A DNA stretch of 21,268 nt from Tissierellia bacterium (GCA_028700795.1 JAQVRY010000019.1:1-21268), one strand, 5' to 3'; shown: positions 7,711 through 16,148, counted from the first letter of the stretch. The notes: generated from the sequence alone by a model not told the origin. Program-made: numbers and translations.

Positions 7711-8907
7711 TTATTTACTTGTAAATTCCTTTGTATCTCTTGCAATCACAACTTCTTCGTTTGTAGGAATAACAAATACTTTTACTTTGGAGCCATCCTT
7801 TGATATTTCAGCTTCTTTTCCTCTTGTTTTGTTCTTTTCATCATCTATTTCAACTCCAAGGAATTCCAAGCCATCGCATATTTCTTTTCTTGCAGATGAA
7901 GAATTTTCACCTAGGCCTGCGGTAAATACTATATAATCCAGTCCTCCCATTGCTGCTGCATAAGAACCTATATATTTTTTTACTGTATATGCAAATTTAT
8001 CTAATGCCAATTGAGCTCTCTTATTACCTTTTTCAGCTTCAGCCTCAATGTCTCTAAAATCGTTTGAAACGCCGGAAATACCTAAAACTCCGGATTTCTT
8101 ATTCATTAAATTGTCAACCTGTTCAGCTGTCATGTCTTGCTTATCCATTAAGAATGTTACTATTGCAGGGTCTATATCACCGCATCTTGTTCCCATTACT
8201 AAACCTTCAAGAGGAGTCATTCCCATACTTGTGTCAAATGAGCATCCATCCTTTATTGCAGTTAAGCTTGCTCCGTTTCCTAAGTGGCATGTAACCATTT
8301 TTGTTCCTTCAAGGCTCTTGCCTGTTAAATCGGCAACTCTTTCAGAAACATATTTATGTGATGTTCCGTGGAATCCGTATCTTCTTATTTTCATCTCTTC
8401 ATATAGTTCATAAGGCAATGGATAAATGTAGGATACTGGAGGCATTGTCTGATGAAATGCAGTATCAAATACACCTACCATGGGTACATCGGGCAATATT
8501 TCTTTGCATGCTTCAATTCCTATAATGTTTGGAGGATTGTGAAGAGGTGCCAATCCTATATTTTCTTTCATTGTATCAATAACTTCATCGTTAATTACTA
8601 CTGAACATGCAAATTTCTCTCCGCCATGAACTACTCTATGTCCAATAGCATCAATTTCGTCCAATGATTTAACTGCACCGTATTTCGCATCGAGCAATGT
8701 TTTCAGTACAAGATTGATTGCATCCTTATGATTTTTTAAATTTTCTTCAATAACTAATTTGTCTAATCCTGTTTTCTCATGTTTTAATAAACTGCCTTCA
8801 ATTCCTATCCTTTCAACTAAACCCTTAGCTAAAACTTTTTCACCATCCATATCTATTAACTGGTATTTCAATGATGAACTCCCGCAGTTAATTACTAATA
8901 CATTCAT
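7711..8907 (-). CDS. ackA: Acetate kinase
   Basis: This 398-residue kinase interconverts acetyl-phosphate plus ADP with acetate plus ATP, the energy-yielding last step of acetate fermentation. Residues known to act in the Methanosarcina thermophila enzyme appear at the same numbers: N7, S10, R91 (GHRVVHGG), D148 (FDTAFHQTMP), H180 (GFHGTSHKYV), R241 and E384. The start ATG 8905-8907 has a GGAGGAAG site. The usual partner pta (phosphotransacetylase) is not next to it; the gene upstream is cobC, 35 bases away, so ackA may be read through from the cob genes. I see no convincing promoter in the short gap. Confidence 0.98.
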   Translation of the reverse strand: MNVLVINCGSSSLKYQLIDMDGEKVLAKGLVERIGIEGSLLKHEKTGLDKLVIEENLKNHKDAINLVLKTLLDAKYGAVKSLDEIDAIGHRVVHGGEKFACSVVINDEVIDTMKENIGLAPLHNPPNIIGIEACKEILPDVPMVGVFDTAFHQTMPPVSYIYPLPYELYEEMKIRRYGFHGTSHKYVSERVADLTGKSLEGTKMVTCHLGNGASLTAIKDGCSFDTSMGMTPLEGLVMGTRCGDIDPAIVTFLMDKQDMTAEQVDNLMNKKSGVLGISGVSNDFRDIEAEAEKGNKRAQLALDKFAYTVKKYIGSYAAAMGGLDYIVFTAGLGENSSSARKEICDGLEFLGVEIDDEKNKTRGKEAEISKDGSKVKVFVIPTNEEVVIARDTKEFTSK

Positions 8908-8942
8908 TTTCTTCCTCCATAGTTTTATTTATATAAAATCTC

Positions 8943-9524
8943 TTAAGATTTTAATCCACATCTAATAATTTTTTCTATTTTTTTGTTATTTACTACAAAT
9001 ATATCACAGTTTGATATTTTATAATCCCACAATGTGACATCATCGACTATTTTGAAATATAAAAGTACCGCTTGAATTACACCGTAATGAGTTGATATTA
9101 ATGAATTGTCAGGCACATTATCCATAAAGCCTGAAACTCTGTCAATTATATCATCATAGCCTTCCCCTTTGGGGAATTTATATTTATGTTTAAATTTAAT
9201 CCAGTTTTCAATTTCATCGGCATACATCTTAATTATTTCTTCCCATGTAAGATTCTCAAAAATTCCAAAATTAACTTCTGTTAAACGGTTTTCAATAATT
9301 ATGTCTTTTTTATTGAAACCAATTTCATCTGCTATTAATTCCGCTGTATTTTTTGCTCTTTTTAACGGGCTTGAAAAAATTTTATGTATTGTTTTACCCT
9401 TTAATTTCTTGCCTGCACTAACTGCCTGCAAAATACCTGTTTCCGTCAATTCAACGTCAGTTATTCCGCTGAATCTCCTGCTAACATTTGCTTCTGATTG
9501 TCCATGGCGAACTAAGTATATCAT
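8943..9524 (-). CDS. cobC: Histidine phosphatase family, probable alpha-ribazole phosphatase
   Basis: This 193-residue phosphoglycerate-mutase-like phosphatase has the catalytic LVRHGQSEAN motif (RHG at residues 6-8), an arginine in SSPLKRAKNTAE, a TEVNFGIFENLTW segment and the second catalytic histidine in STHYGVIQAVL. CobC-type enzymes remove the phosphate from alpha-ribazole-5'-phosphate, or from adenosylcobalamin-5'-phosphate, late in B12 assembly. The family is broad, so this assignment leans on cobS and cobU directly upstream. The start ATG 9522-9524 is two bases after the cobS stop and has a GAGGTAG site within the cobS end. A longer upstream reading is open but has no ribosome site. 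Confidence 0.82.
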   Translation of the reverse strand: MIYLVRHGQSEANVSRRFSGITDVELTETGILQAVSAGKKLKGKTIHKIFSSPLKRAKNTAELIADEIGFNKKDIIIENRLTEVNFGIFENLTWEEIIKMYADEIENWIKFKHKYKFPKGEGYDDIIDRVSGFMDNVPDNSLISTHYGVIQAVLLYFKIVDDVTLWDYKISNCDIFVVNNKKIEKIIRCGLKS

Positions 9525-9526
9525 AA

Positions 9527-10258
9527 CTACCTCATTAAGAAAAGTACGGTTGTCATAAAAACTATTTGGCTTATTTCTGTAATAGCTCCGCATGTATCCC
9601 CTGTCATTCCGCCTATTTTTTCATCTATCAATGTAGATATGAAATATGAAACAGCAATTGCAGCAAAGCATGCAGTAAATATTATTATTCTGTACCATGA
9701 AAACATTGAAAAAACAAATAATATTATTAAATTAACAATTACAACCCTGCTATTTATATTTTCTATAAAAGCAGTTCCCATACCTTTTCTATTCTTAGCG
9801 TATTTTTTATTCCAACAAGAAGCTATTGTGCTTGCTCTTCCTACAACAGGCATCATAAAAACAGTTTCAATGCTGCTGAAAGAAAATAGAACAAATTGCG
9901 AAAGCACAATTAAAATCAATGTAACGACTCCAAAGGTTCCTATTCGGGAATCACTCATTATTTCAAAAATTCTATCCCCTGTTCTTCCGGATAATAAGCC
10001 GTCTGAAGTATCAGCCGCGCCGTCTAAATGTATACCTCCTGTTATAGCAATGTACATAACAGTAATTAACAGTCCTCTGATGAAGGATATTTGATTGTTA
10101 AAAATTAAATATGTAACAGCTAAAAGAAAACCTATTACTACCCCTACAAGCGTGTAAAGATTCAGTGCTTTAATAAAGTTTTCTTCATTAAATTCAACTT
10201 TTCTTCCAACAGGAATTCGAGTAAAAAAAGAAATGAGAATTAAAAATCCTGAGGCCAT
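9527..10258 (-). CDS. cobS: Adenosylcobinamide-GDP ribazoletransferase (cobalamin synthase)
   Basis: This 243-residue multi-pass membrane enzyme joins adenosylcobinamide-GDP to alpha-ribazole (or its phosphate), attaching the lower ligand of B12. The family motif GGIHLDGAADTSDGL is at residues 74-88, followed by GRTGDRIFEIMSDSRIG and, near the C-terminus, MTGDTCGAITEISQI. The opening FFTRIPVGRKV is typical. It starts at ATG 10256-10258 behind GGAGAA and overlaps the 3' end of cobU by 19 bases, implying coupled translation. Confidence 0.95.
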   Translation of the reverse strand: MASGFLILISFFTRIPVGRKVEFNEENFIKALNLYTLVGVVIGFLLAVTYLIFNNQISFIRGLLITVMYIAITGGIHLDGAADTSDGLLSGRTGDRIFEIMSDSRIGTFGVVTLILIVLSQFVLFSFSSIETVFMMPVVGRASTIASCWNKKYAKNRKGMGTAFIENINSRVVIVNLIILFVFSMFSWYRIIIFTACFAAIAVSYFISTLIDEKIGGMTGDTCGAITEISQIVFMTTVLFLMR

Positions 10259-10833
10259 TTTACCATTTCTCCTTTATGTTTAAGCTTAATTGGTATTCCG
10301 GAAAAAATAAAATACATATGATCAGCTTGTAAACAAATCTTATTATTAATCCGCCCGCTTATATCTCTGAAATAATTTCCCATATAGTAAGAAGGTACAA
10401 CACCCATACCTGTTTCATTAGATACAATTATGAGTTTTTTATTATTATTATTGCATACATTTATTAATGAAAAAACTTCTTCAGTGATTTCATTTTCCAA
10501 TTCATTAACATCTTCAACACTGCATGTGTCAAAATGCAATTTGCTTTCAACCATGAAATTACCAATCATTGTAGTTATGCAGTCCAATAGAACTACTTCT
10601 GACTGTCTGAATTCAGCTTTATTGATAAGTGTTTTAAAATCAAAGTGCATCTCCAATGTCTTCCAAGACGATGGTCTTTGCTCTTTGTGTTTTTTAACTC
10701 TGTCAGCCATTGCCTGGTCTGTTACTGCTGCCGTAGCTATATATAATACATTTTCTGAATACTCTTTTGCCTTTAATTCCGCAAATGTGCTCTTTCCGCT
10801 TCTTGCACCGCCAATAACAAATATAACACTCAT
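10240..10833 (-). CDS. cobU: Adenosylcobinamide kinase / guanylyltransferase
   Basis: This 197-residue bifunctional enzyme phosphorylates adenosylcobinamide and then transfers GMP to it, making the substrate for CobS. The P-loop GGARSGKS is at residues 8-15, close to the N-terminus as usual. A histidine in RVKKHKEQRPSSW corresponds to the guanylylated position of the family, and LLDCITTMIGN and VSNETGMGVVPSYYMGNYFRDISGRIN match later motifs. Two adjacent ATG codons exist; I chose the second because GGTGA then lies four bases upstream. cobT, often in the same operon, is absent here. No B12 riboswitch was seen upstream. Confidence 0.95.
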   Translation of the reverse strand: MSVIFVIGGARSGKSTFAELKAKEYSENVLYIATAAVTDQAMADRVKKHKEQRPSSWKTLEMHFDFKTLINKAEFRQSEVVLLDCITTMIGNFMVESKLHFDTCSVEDVNELENEITEEVFSLINVCNNNNKKLIIVSNETGMGVVPSYYMGNYFRDISGRINNKICLQADHMYFIFSGIPIKLKHKGEMVKWPQDF

Positions 10834-10873
10834 CATATCACCATTTCAATATTTTTTACCCTTAACATTAAGC

Positions 10874-10882
10874 ATTATATCA
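10874..10882 (-). promoter_or_regulatory. Extended -10 promoter for cobU
   Basis: On the minus strand TGATATAAT gives a consensus -10 with the TG extension, about 35 bases before the cobU start. The -35 region is poor, which is common for extended -10 promoters. The 184-base gap to tmcAL also carries the divergent tmcAL promoter and one GGGGA-type repeat. Confidence 0.55.
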
Positions 10883-10929
10883 TTTATTCAACAAAAAATA
10901 AACAATGATTTTAAGAATTTTAGGGAATT

Positions 10930-10951
10930 ATGGGGAAGGTTCTTTCCGTTC
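10930..10951. repeat. GGGGA...TTCC dispersed hairpin, copy near tmcAL
   Basis: The segment TGGGGAAGGTTCTTTCCGTT, followed by CC, can form a short stem (GGAAGG with CC-G-TTCC, one bulged base) around a TTCTTT loop. It matches the copy at 21149-21170 at 17 of 22 positions and sits between two divergent genes. It is too weak and lacks the T run needed for a terminator. Confidence 0.5.
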
Positions 10952-10961
10952 CAAAATTTTG

Positions 10962-10990
10962 TTGACTTTGGGATTACTTGTATTTAAGAT
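10962..10990 (+). promoter_or_regulatory. tmcAL promoter
   Basis: A -35 TTGACT (10962-10967) and a -10 TAAGAT (10985-10990) are separated by 17 bases. They lie 27 bases before the tmcAL start codon, leaving a short leader with an AAAGGATG ribosome site. Confidence 0.65.
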
Positions 10991-11017
10991 ATATGTAAAA
11001 GGCGAAAGGATGCAATT

Positions 11018-12217
11018 ATGAAAATTACCGGTGTTGTAGCAGAATATAATCCATTTCATGCAGGTCACGAATATCAGCTTAAGATGGCTAAAAGACTATC
11101 AGGCTGTGATTGTATTGCGGTTGTAATGAGCGGAAATTATGTACAGCGTGGAGAACCTGCAATTATAGATAAATTTAAACGTGCGGAAGCTGCAATCTAT
11201 GGCGGTGCAGATATTGTTATAGAGCTTCCCATGCCTTTTTCATGCCAGAATGCTGAAATGTTTGCCCTTGCCGCAATGATTGAATTAAGCAAGCTGCATA
11301 TTGATTCCATAAGTTTTGGCTGTGAAAATGACGATGTTGAGCTTTTAGAAAAAATAGCTTTAATACAATTAACACCAGGATTTAATAGCTACATTAAGAA
11401 AGAAATGAAAAAAGGATTATCATATCCAAATGCCATGTCTAATGCACTTAAATCCGTGCTTAATGATGAAGCAGAAGCTGTATACTCGCCTAATAATGTC
11501 TTAGCTGTTGAATATATTAAAAGCGCCATGAAACTCAATTTAAACCTTCAATACTATCCCGTAAAGCGTGTGGGAATGGCTCACAATGACAATGAAATTA
11601 CAGGATCCTTTTACAGTGCTTCTGCCATAAGAAACTCCTTAATGGAAGGATCTTTTGAAAATCTTAAACTTACTGAAAAAAGCGTTGAATTGATAGAAAA
11701 ATTCTATAAGGAGCAAAAAAAATATAACACATTAAACAATTATTCCGATTATTTGTATTATAAAATAATAACATGTGATGACTTAGAAAAAATTTATGAA
11801 ATAAAGGAAGGATTAAACAATAAAATCATATCACAAGTTTACAAACACGAAAGTATTGATGAACTTATAATGTCTCTTAAGTCAAAACGTTATACATATT
11901 CAAAGCTGAGAAGAAGTCTTCTAAATATTCTGCTTGATATTAAAAAGGTAGACATAATTAATATTATGTCAACTAATAATAATTATGTTAAAGTGTTGGC
12001 TTTTAACAATACCGGCAGAAAAGTCATTAAAAACGCTGGAAATAATGGAACTGAAGTGATAAATAGATACTCTGATTATAAAAAGTATAATTTAACACCT
12101 GAAAAACTTGCAAGATTTAATATAACAAACAAGTCATCAAACATTTATTATCTTCCTTTGAAAAACAGAAAAATGAACAGCGAATATACTGAAAATGCAG
12201 TTTATGTAGATATATAG
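11018..12217 (+). CDS. tmcAL: tRNA(Met) cytidine acetate ligase TmcAL (YlbM)
   Basis: This 399-residue protein matches TmcAL, formerly YlbM. The enzyme activates acetate with ATP and acetylates the wobble cytidine (C34) of elongator tRNA-Met. The N-terminus GVVAEYNPFHAGHEYQL carries the nucleotidyltransferase HxGH motif at residues 14-17. It is followed by VVMSGNYVQRGEPAIIDKF and ADIVIELP, both family hallmarks, and a GSFYSASAIRNSL segment in the position of the second adenylate-binding motif. The C-terminal half is Lys/Asn-rich and less conserved. It is transcribed away from cobU from its own promoter. It lies near ackA, whose product makes or uses acetate, but on the opposite strand. Confidence 0.95.
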   Translation: MKITGVVAEYNPFHAGHEYQLKMAKRLSGCDCIAVVMSGNYVQRGEPAIIDKFKRAEAAIYGGADIVIELPMPFSCQNAEMFALAAMIELSKLHIDSISFGCENDDVELLEKIALIQLTPGFNSYIKKEMKKGLSYPNAMSNALKSVLNDEAEAVYSPNNVLAVEYIKSAMKLNLNLQYYPVKRVGMAHNDNEITGSFYSASAIRNSLMEGSFENLKLTEKSVELIEKFYKEQKKYNTLNNYSDYLYYKIITCDDLEKIYEIKEGLNNKIISQVYKHESIDELIMSLKSKRYTYSKLRRSLLNILLDIKKVDIINIMSTNNNYVKVLAFNNTGRKVIKNAGNNGTEVINRYSDYKKYNLTPEKLARFNITNKSSNIYYLPLKNRKMNSEYTENAVYVDI

Positions 12218-12225
12218 GTATGGAG

Positions 12226-12256
12226 ACACACCTTAGGGTATGGGGAATGTCCCCAA
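12226..12256. repeat. GGGGA...TCCC dispersed hairpin, copy between tmcAL and ylbJ
   Basis: TGGGGAATGTCCCCA is a perfect 6-bp stem with a three-base loop. It is preceded by two GGTATGG direct repeats. It lies just after tmcAL but has only ATTATTT behind it, so terminator activity is doubtful. It shares its core with hairpins near 10930 and 21149. Confidence 0.55.
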
Positions 12257-12343
12257 TTATTTGTAGGATTGTGAGATACATAATATTATATTCAATAAGC
12301 ATATAACACACTCTGGGACAATAAAATAAAGGGGGGTGTTTTT

Positions 12344-13294
12344 ATGTTTAAAAGAAATTTTATTCCTGTTTTCATAATGTTTGTTATTTGTTTATTTGTT
12401 ATGAAACCGGGCATAGTATCGGAAGGTGTTTTTAACGGCCTTAAAATATGGGTTAACAACATGATTCCATATTTGCTTCCTATGTCTATTTTATCAAATA
12501 TATTGCTGCAATATAATTTCTTATATAGATTATCAGAGAAATTATCATTTTTATCCAATAAGATTTTTAACAGCAACTATGCATTCATCCCCTATTTTAT
12601 CAGTTTCGTTGTAGGTTATCCTTCAGGTGCAATGACAATAAATACAATGGCTTCCTATAAAAGAACAAACAGCAGCGAAGCAAATGCTTTGATAGTTTTC
12701 ACAAACAACTGCAGCTTTCAATTTATGGCTGGAGCAGTATCCTTTTCAATGCTTGGTGATTTAAGTTTAGCCAAATATATCGCTGTTCCCCACCTGCTAA
12801 GCGCATTACTTATAGGGATGCTCGTTAAAAAAGATAATGCATCTTCTACTTTTACGAAGCAAAAAAACCAAAAATATATATCATTTTATGATGCTTTCAA
12901 TTCTTCAATTTATAAATCAATTACTTCCATTTTGTCCATTGGAGGTGTAATCGTTATATTTTCGGTATTCTCCAACTTTTTTGACAACCTTCTTATTTCA
13001 GTTTCAAAATATCTTTCATTAAGTACACAGCTAAGTGATATAATACATTCTGTTTTAGTAGGTATATTAGAACTATCAAACGGCTGCAGCGTTGCTGCCT
13101 CCTCTGCTCTTCCTTTAGATGTAAAGCTTATAATAATCAATTTTCTTATCAGTTTCTCAGGAATATCTGTAATTTTTCAAACTGTTGCAGTTACAAATGA
13201 TTTTGATTTTAATATTCGCAATTACATTTTTTATAAGTCTATACAGGGAATATTATCGGTTATAATATGCATTGAAATGTTAATCTTAGTATGA
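12344..13294 (+). CDS. ylbJ: Sporulation integral membrane protein YlbJ
   Basis: This 316-residue protein has many hydrophobic segments. It shows the YlbJ/nucleoside-recognition (Gate) pattern, with GYPSGAMTINTMASYKR near residue 90, FTNNCSFQFMAGAVSFSMLGD, and a second half with ILSIGGVIVIFSVFSNFF and ELSNGCSVAA. YlbJ is needed for spore formation in Bacillus, where it is made in the mother cell; its substrate is unknown. At about 316 residues it is shorter than the roughly 400 of Bacillus YlbJ, but both conserved halves are present and it looks intact. The ribosome site AAAGGGGGGTG precedes the ATG. Its linkage to tmcAL (ylbM) resembles the ylb region of Bacillus. Confidence 0.88.
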   Translation: MFKRNFIPVFIMFVICLFVMKPGIVSEGVFNGLKIWVNNMIPYLLPMSILSNILLQYNFLYRLSEKLSFLSNKIFNSNYAFIPYFISFVVGYPSGAMTINTMASYKRTNSSEANALIVFTNNCSFQFMAGAVSFSMLGDLSLAKYIAVPHLLSALLIGMLVKKDNASSTFTKQKNQKYISFYDAFNSSIYKSITSILSIGGVIVIFSVFSNFFDNLLISVSKYLSLSTQLSDIIHSVLVGILELSNGCSVAASSALPLDVKLIIINFLISFSGISVIFQTVAVTNDFDFNIRNYIFYKSIQGILSVIICIEMLILV

Positions 13295-13361
13295 ATTACA
13301 CATTATAACGGGGATTGCATGGAAGAATTATGGTCTCACGCTTTATGTCACATAATAATTA

Positions 13362-13390
13362 TTGAAAAATATAGCATTACTATGTATAAT
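13362..13390 (+). promoter_or_regulatory. rnz promoter
   Basis: A -35 TTGAAA (13362-13367), a 17-base spacer and a perfect -10 TATAAT (13385-13390) lie about 30 bases before the rnz start. rnz is therefore likely transcribed independently of ylbJ. Confidence 0.8.
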
Positions 13391-13419
13391 ATTATTACTT
13401 AAGATAAAAGGTGATAAAA

Positions 13420-14328
13420 ATGATAAACGTAACTTTAGTGGGAACAGGTGGTATGGTTCCCTTGCCCGGCAGATATTTAGCCTCGTGTCATATTGAATAT
13501 AACGGAAAAGCAATCCTTGTGGACTGTGGAGAAGGTACCCAAATTTCACTTCAAAAGGGAAAGCTTAGTTTGAATAAAATTGATACTATACTATTTACCC
13601 ATTGTCATGCAGATCATGTAACAGGTCTTCCCGGGCTTCTCTTAACTATCGGAAACAATGGCAGAACAGATCCTATAAATATTATAGCACCAAGAGGAAG
13701 CGCCAAAATAATAAATTCACTTTTGGTTGTTTGCGGTTATCTTCCATTTGAAGTGAAAATTGCTGAGCTTCATGATACAAAGTCTCAAGAGTTTAATCAA
13801 ATAGGTTTAAAAATAACATCTATTCCTTTAAAACATCATATAAACTGTTTAGGCTACAGCTTTGAGCTTAACTTAAAGCCTCATTTCCAGCCTGAAAAAG
13901 CAAAGACACTAAATATTCCGGTTAAACTATGGAGACTTCTTCATGGTGGTGATGAGGTTGTTGTAGATGATAAAACAATTACACCGGATATGGTTTTGGG
14001 AAGTCCCAGAAAACCCATTAAAATTTCTTATGTAACAGATACAAGACCTGTTAAACTTATAAATGAAGTTGTTAAGGATTCTGATTTGTTTATTTGTGAA
14101 GGAATGTACGGGAATGATGAGATGTTTGACAGTGCTGTTGCAAAAATGCATATGATTTTTTCAGAAGCAGCTAATATTTCATTAAATGCAAATGTCAAGG
14201 AATTATGGCTGACTCACTTCAGTCCTTCCATGCCGAATCCTGAAGAATATAAAAAATTTGCTGAAAATATATTTGCAAATACTATTATTGGTAAGGATTT
14301 AATGAGCAAGAAATTAAGCTCACCATGA
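13420..14328 (+). CDS. rnz: Ribonuclease Z (tRNA 3' endonuclease)
   Basis: This 302-residue metallo-beta-lactamase-fold nuclease cuts tRNA precursors after the discriminator base to make mature 3' ends. The metal-binding motif is HCHADH at residues 61-66; HxHGDH is more usual, but all ligands are present. Further ligands are the histidine in PLKHHINCLG, the aspartate in SYVTDTRP and the histidine in LWLTHFSPS. The stretch LNIPVKLWRLLHGGDEVV then PDMVLGSPRK is typical of RNase Z and separates it from other family members. The start ATG 13420 follows AAAGGTGA; a GTG nine bases earlier overlaps that site. It ends against a two-way terminator shared with the convergent transporter gene. Confidence 0.87.
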   Translation: MINVTLVGTGGMVPLPGRYLASCHIEYNGKAILVDCGEGTQISLQKGKLSLNKIDTILFTHCHADHVTGLPGLLLTIGNNGRTDPINIIAPRGSAKIINSLLVVCGYLPFEVKIAELHDTKSQEFNQIGLKITSIPLKHHINCLGYSFELNLKPHFQPEKAKTLNIPVKLWRLLHGGDEVVVDDKTITPDMVLGSPRKPIKISYVTDTRPVKLINEVVKDSDLFICEGMYGNDEMFDSAVAKMHMIFSEAANISLNANVKELWLTHFSPSMPNPEEYKKFAENIFANTIIGKDLMSKKLSSP

Positions 14329-14387
14329 TGGTTTTATTAATAAACATTGGTAAAACGAACAAAGTATTATTAAAAAAATTGCATACG

Positions 14388-14413
14388 AAAAGGAGCGGCT
14401 TCCCGCTCCTTTT
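14388..14413. terminator. Bidirectional terminator between rnz and transporter copy 1
   Basis: A perfect 11-bp stem, AAAAGGAGCGG / CCGCTCCTTTT, with a CTTC loop lies between two convergent genes. The A and T runs at the stem ends give a T-tract in both directions. Confidence 0.93.
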
Positions 14414-14434
14414 ATATCTTAGTTTTTATTTCTA

Positions 14435-15913
14435 TTAGAAAATACCTAATCCAAAGAAGTCATCCAACTGTCCCATCAATACAAAAAACATACCAACAGG
14501 AACAATGAATTTGTAGCAAATATCCCAGAACTTGTAGCTCTTCATCAAAACATTAGGAGAAGATTCCACTTCATCCTTGATAACAGTTGTTTTCAGTGAC
14601 CATCCGATTATTAATGCCATCAATAATGCTCCAAGAGGCATAAATACACCTTCTGAAATCATGTCATAGAAATCAAGCCATGAGGCAAAAGCAGTACGTA
14701 TATTTTCCATTCCAAACATAAGACCCGGAGGATCTATTGCTGCACCCCCTGCTACACCTGAACCAAGACCGTCAAGACATACAAGAGCACCCATTGCAAA
14801 AATTGCTAGTCCTGTAAAAATAGTTATTTTCTTACGATTTGGATCTAGACCCTTTTCAACTCGTTTGTCAATAAAGTAGGCAGTACAAACCTCCAAAAGG
14901 GAAATTGCTGAAGTAACGGCTGCTATAAACACTAAGAAATAGAATAAAACACCAAATAGGTTACCAATAAGTCCTCCCATACCAACACTGAAAACCTGAT
15001 GCAAGGTTACAAATAAAAGTCCAGGACCTGCTCCAAAGGAAATCCCTTCAACTCCTTGATGCATAAATGCACCTACTGCAGGCATTACAGCCAAACCTGC
15101 ACATAAAGCAAAAATTGTATCTGCTATAGGAATAATCAGAGCATTTTTTTCTAAATTTTCACTCTTGCTAAGATAAGAACCATAAGTAATCATGCAACCC
15201 ATACCAAGGGATAATGAGAAGAACATCTGCCCAGCTGCAGTCTTAAGAACTTTCATAAACCCTATTTCAGAAAAAGCATTCCAGTTTGGTTTGAACATAA
15301 ATTCAAGACCTACAAAAGCACCTTCCAATGTAACGCTTCTAATAATAACTATAATAAGCATTGCAAATAGTGCAGGCATAGCCACCTTTGTAAACTTTTC
15401 AATACCACCGGAAATTCCACCCATAACTATTAAGACTGTTAACCCCATAAATATTCCATGATACAAAAGATTACCGCCACTATTTATTATAAAGGATCCG
15501 AAAAATTCGCCGCTTCCCATTCCGCCGAAGCCTGCGCCTGCGCTAAATATTTCCATCAAGAAGCCTAATGTATAGCGAAGTGTATAACCTCCTAGTACGC
15601 TGTAGAAACCTAAAATGAAAAATCCTGATAAAAACCCTAACCAGCCTATCCAAGTGTACTTTTTACTAATTAATTTATAAGTTCCGACAACTCCCATACC
15701 ATATTTACGACCTAATGCAAGCTCTCCTAACATAGTGGCAATTCCTACGAATGCTACCATTAATAAATAAATAACAAGGAATGCAAATCCTCCGTTTGCT
15801 CCCATCTTGTATGGGAATCCCCATATATTACCTAATCCAACTGCTGAGCCTACAGCTGCCATCAAAAAACCAATATTACTGCCCCACTGACCTCTTTTAT
15901 TATCTTGTTCCAT
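14435..15913 (-). CDS. NSS family sodium-dependent transporter, copy 1
   Basis: This 492-residue transporter belongs to the neurotransmitter:sodium symporter (LeuT/SNF) family. These proteins import amino acids or related compounds with sodium. The TM1 hallmark AAVGSAVGLGNIWGFPY is at residues 19-35, and about a dozen hydrophobic segments follow. The substrate cannot be read from sequence; an amino acid is the usual guess for anaerobic amino-acid fermenters. The start is the ATG at 15911-15913, preceded by GGAAGGTG. A reading nine codons longer has no ribosome site and is not shared with copy 2. The protein is identical to copy 2. The promoter lies about 240 bases upstream, giving a long leader. 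Confidence 0.94.
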   Translation of the reverse strand: MEQDNKRGQWGSNIGFLMAAVGSAVGLGNIWGFPYKMGANGGFAFLVIYLLMVAFVGIATMLGELALGRKYGMGVVGTYKLISKKYTWIGWLGFLSGFFILGFYSVLGGYTLRYTLGFLMEIFSAGAGFGGMGSGEFFGSFIINSGGNLLYHGIFMGLTVLIVMGGISGGIEKFTKVAMPALFAMLIIVIIRSVTLEGAFVGLEFMFKPNWNAFSEIGFMKVLKTAAGQMFFSLSLGMGCMITYGSYLSKSENLEKNALIIPIADTIFALCAGLAVMPAVGAFMHQGVEGISFGAGPGLLFVTLHQVFSVGMGGLIGNLFGVLFYFLVFIAAVTSAISLLEVCTAYFIDKRVEKGLDPNRKKITIFTGLAIFAMGALVCLDGLGSGVAGGAAIDPPGLMFGMENIRTAFASWLDFYDMISEGVFMPLGALLMALIIGWSLKTTVIKDEVESSPNVLMKSYKFWDICYKFIVPVGMFFVLMGQLDDFFGLGIF

Positions 15914-15934
15914 TTTACACCTTCCCTTCCTTTT
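14435..15934. repeat. Long direct repeat, copy 1 (transporter gene plus ribosome site)
   Basis: This stretch pairs with 16323-17822 at a constant offset of 1888 bases, without gaps. Differences I found are at 14453, 14479 and 15899 (all synonymous) and 15917 (in the ribosome-site spacer). Nothing differed between 14480 and 15898 when read side by side. Homology stops at the stop codon on one side and just past the ribosome site on the other. Confidence 0.95.
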
Positions 15935-16010
15935 CAACATAAAAATTATGAACTAATAAATGATAACATAAAAATTAATTTTTAAAGCAACATTATCTCA
16001 GGTTTTGTAC

Positions 16011-16020
16011 TCACCTCCTT
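16011..16020 (-). promoter_or_regulatory. Orphan perfect Shine-Dalgarno in the copy 1 leader
   Basis: On the minus strand AAGGAGGTGA matches the complement of the 16S rRNA 3' end over ten bases, about 100 bases before the transporter start. No ATG, GTG or TTG lies at a usable distance behind it. The same leader holds a 7-bp stem AATAAGG / CCTTATT at 16065-16090. Confidence 0.45.
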
Positions 16021-16126
16021 CTTGCTATTAAAGAATCTTTTAGCGATAGTTATTCGTTTAGCTTAATAAGGATTATTTTTGTGCCTTATTATATAAATAT
16101 GTTATCGTTTTCTGCTTTAATATATT

Positions 16127-16141
16127 TTGAAAACGTTTCTT
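16127..16141. promoter_or_regulatory. Operator-like box, copy 1
   Basis: TTGAAAACGTTTCTT lies directly after the -10 of the copy 1 promoter, covering about +1 to +15. The same box (TTGNAAACGTNTCTT) occurs at the same place before copy 2. The left half and central CG fit a CcpA/LacI-type site (cre), but the right half does not, so the regulator is unknown. Confidence 0.55.
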
Positions 16142-16148
16142 AAAATTT

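Noticed and set aside
7396..7936. Plus-strand open frames across yceD and the end of ackA
   Set aside because: They lie opposite conserved genes and cross a consensus promoter for the other strand; no ribosome site supports them.
8048..8525. Several plus-strand open frames opposite ackA
   Set aside because: They overlap each other, lack ribosome sites and recognisable domains, and lie opposite a well-conserved gene.
8934..8953. Inverted repeat TAAAATCT/AGATTTTA at the end of cobC as a terminator
   Set aside because: It consists mainly of A-T pairs, overlaps the stop codon and has no clear T run after it.
10834..11017. Possible cobalamin riboswitch before cobU
   Set aside because: The gap is short for one, and no B12-box-like conserved core was recognisable on the minus strand.
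12270..12330. Possible sigma-E promoter before ylbJ (CATATAAC-like -10)
   Set aside because: The -10 matches only in part and no -35 at the right spacing is convincing in such AT-rich DNA.
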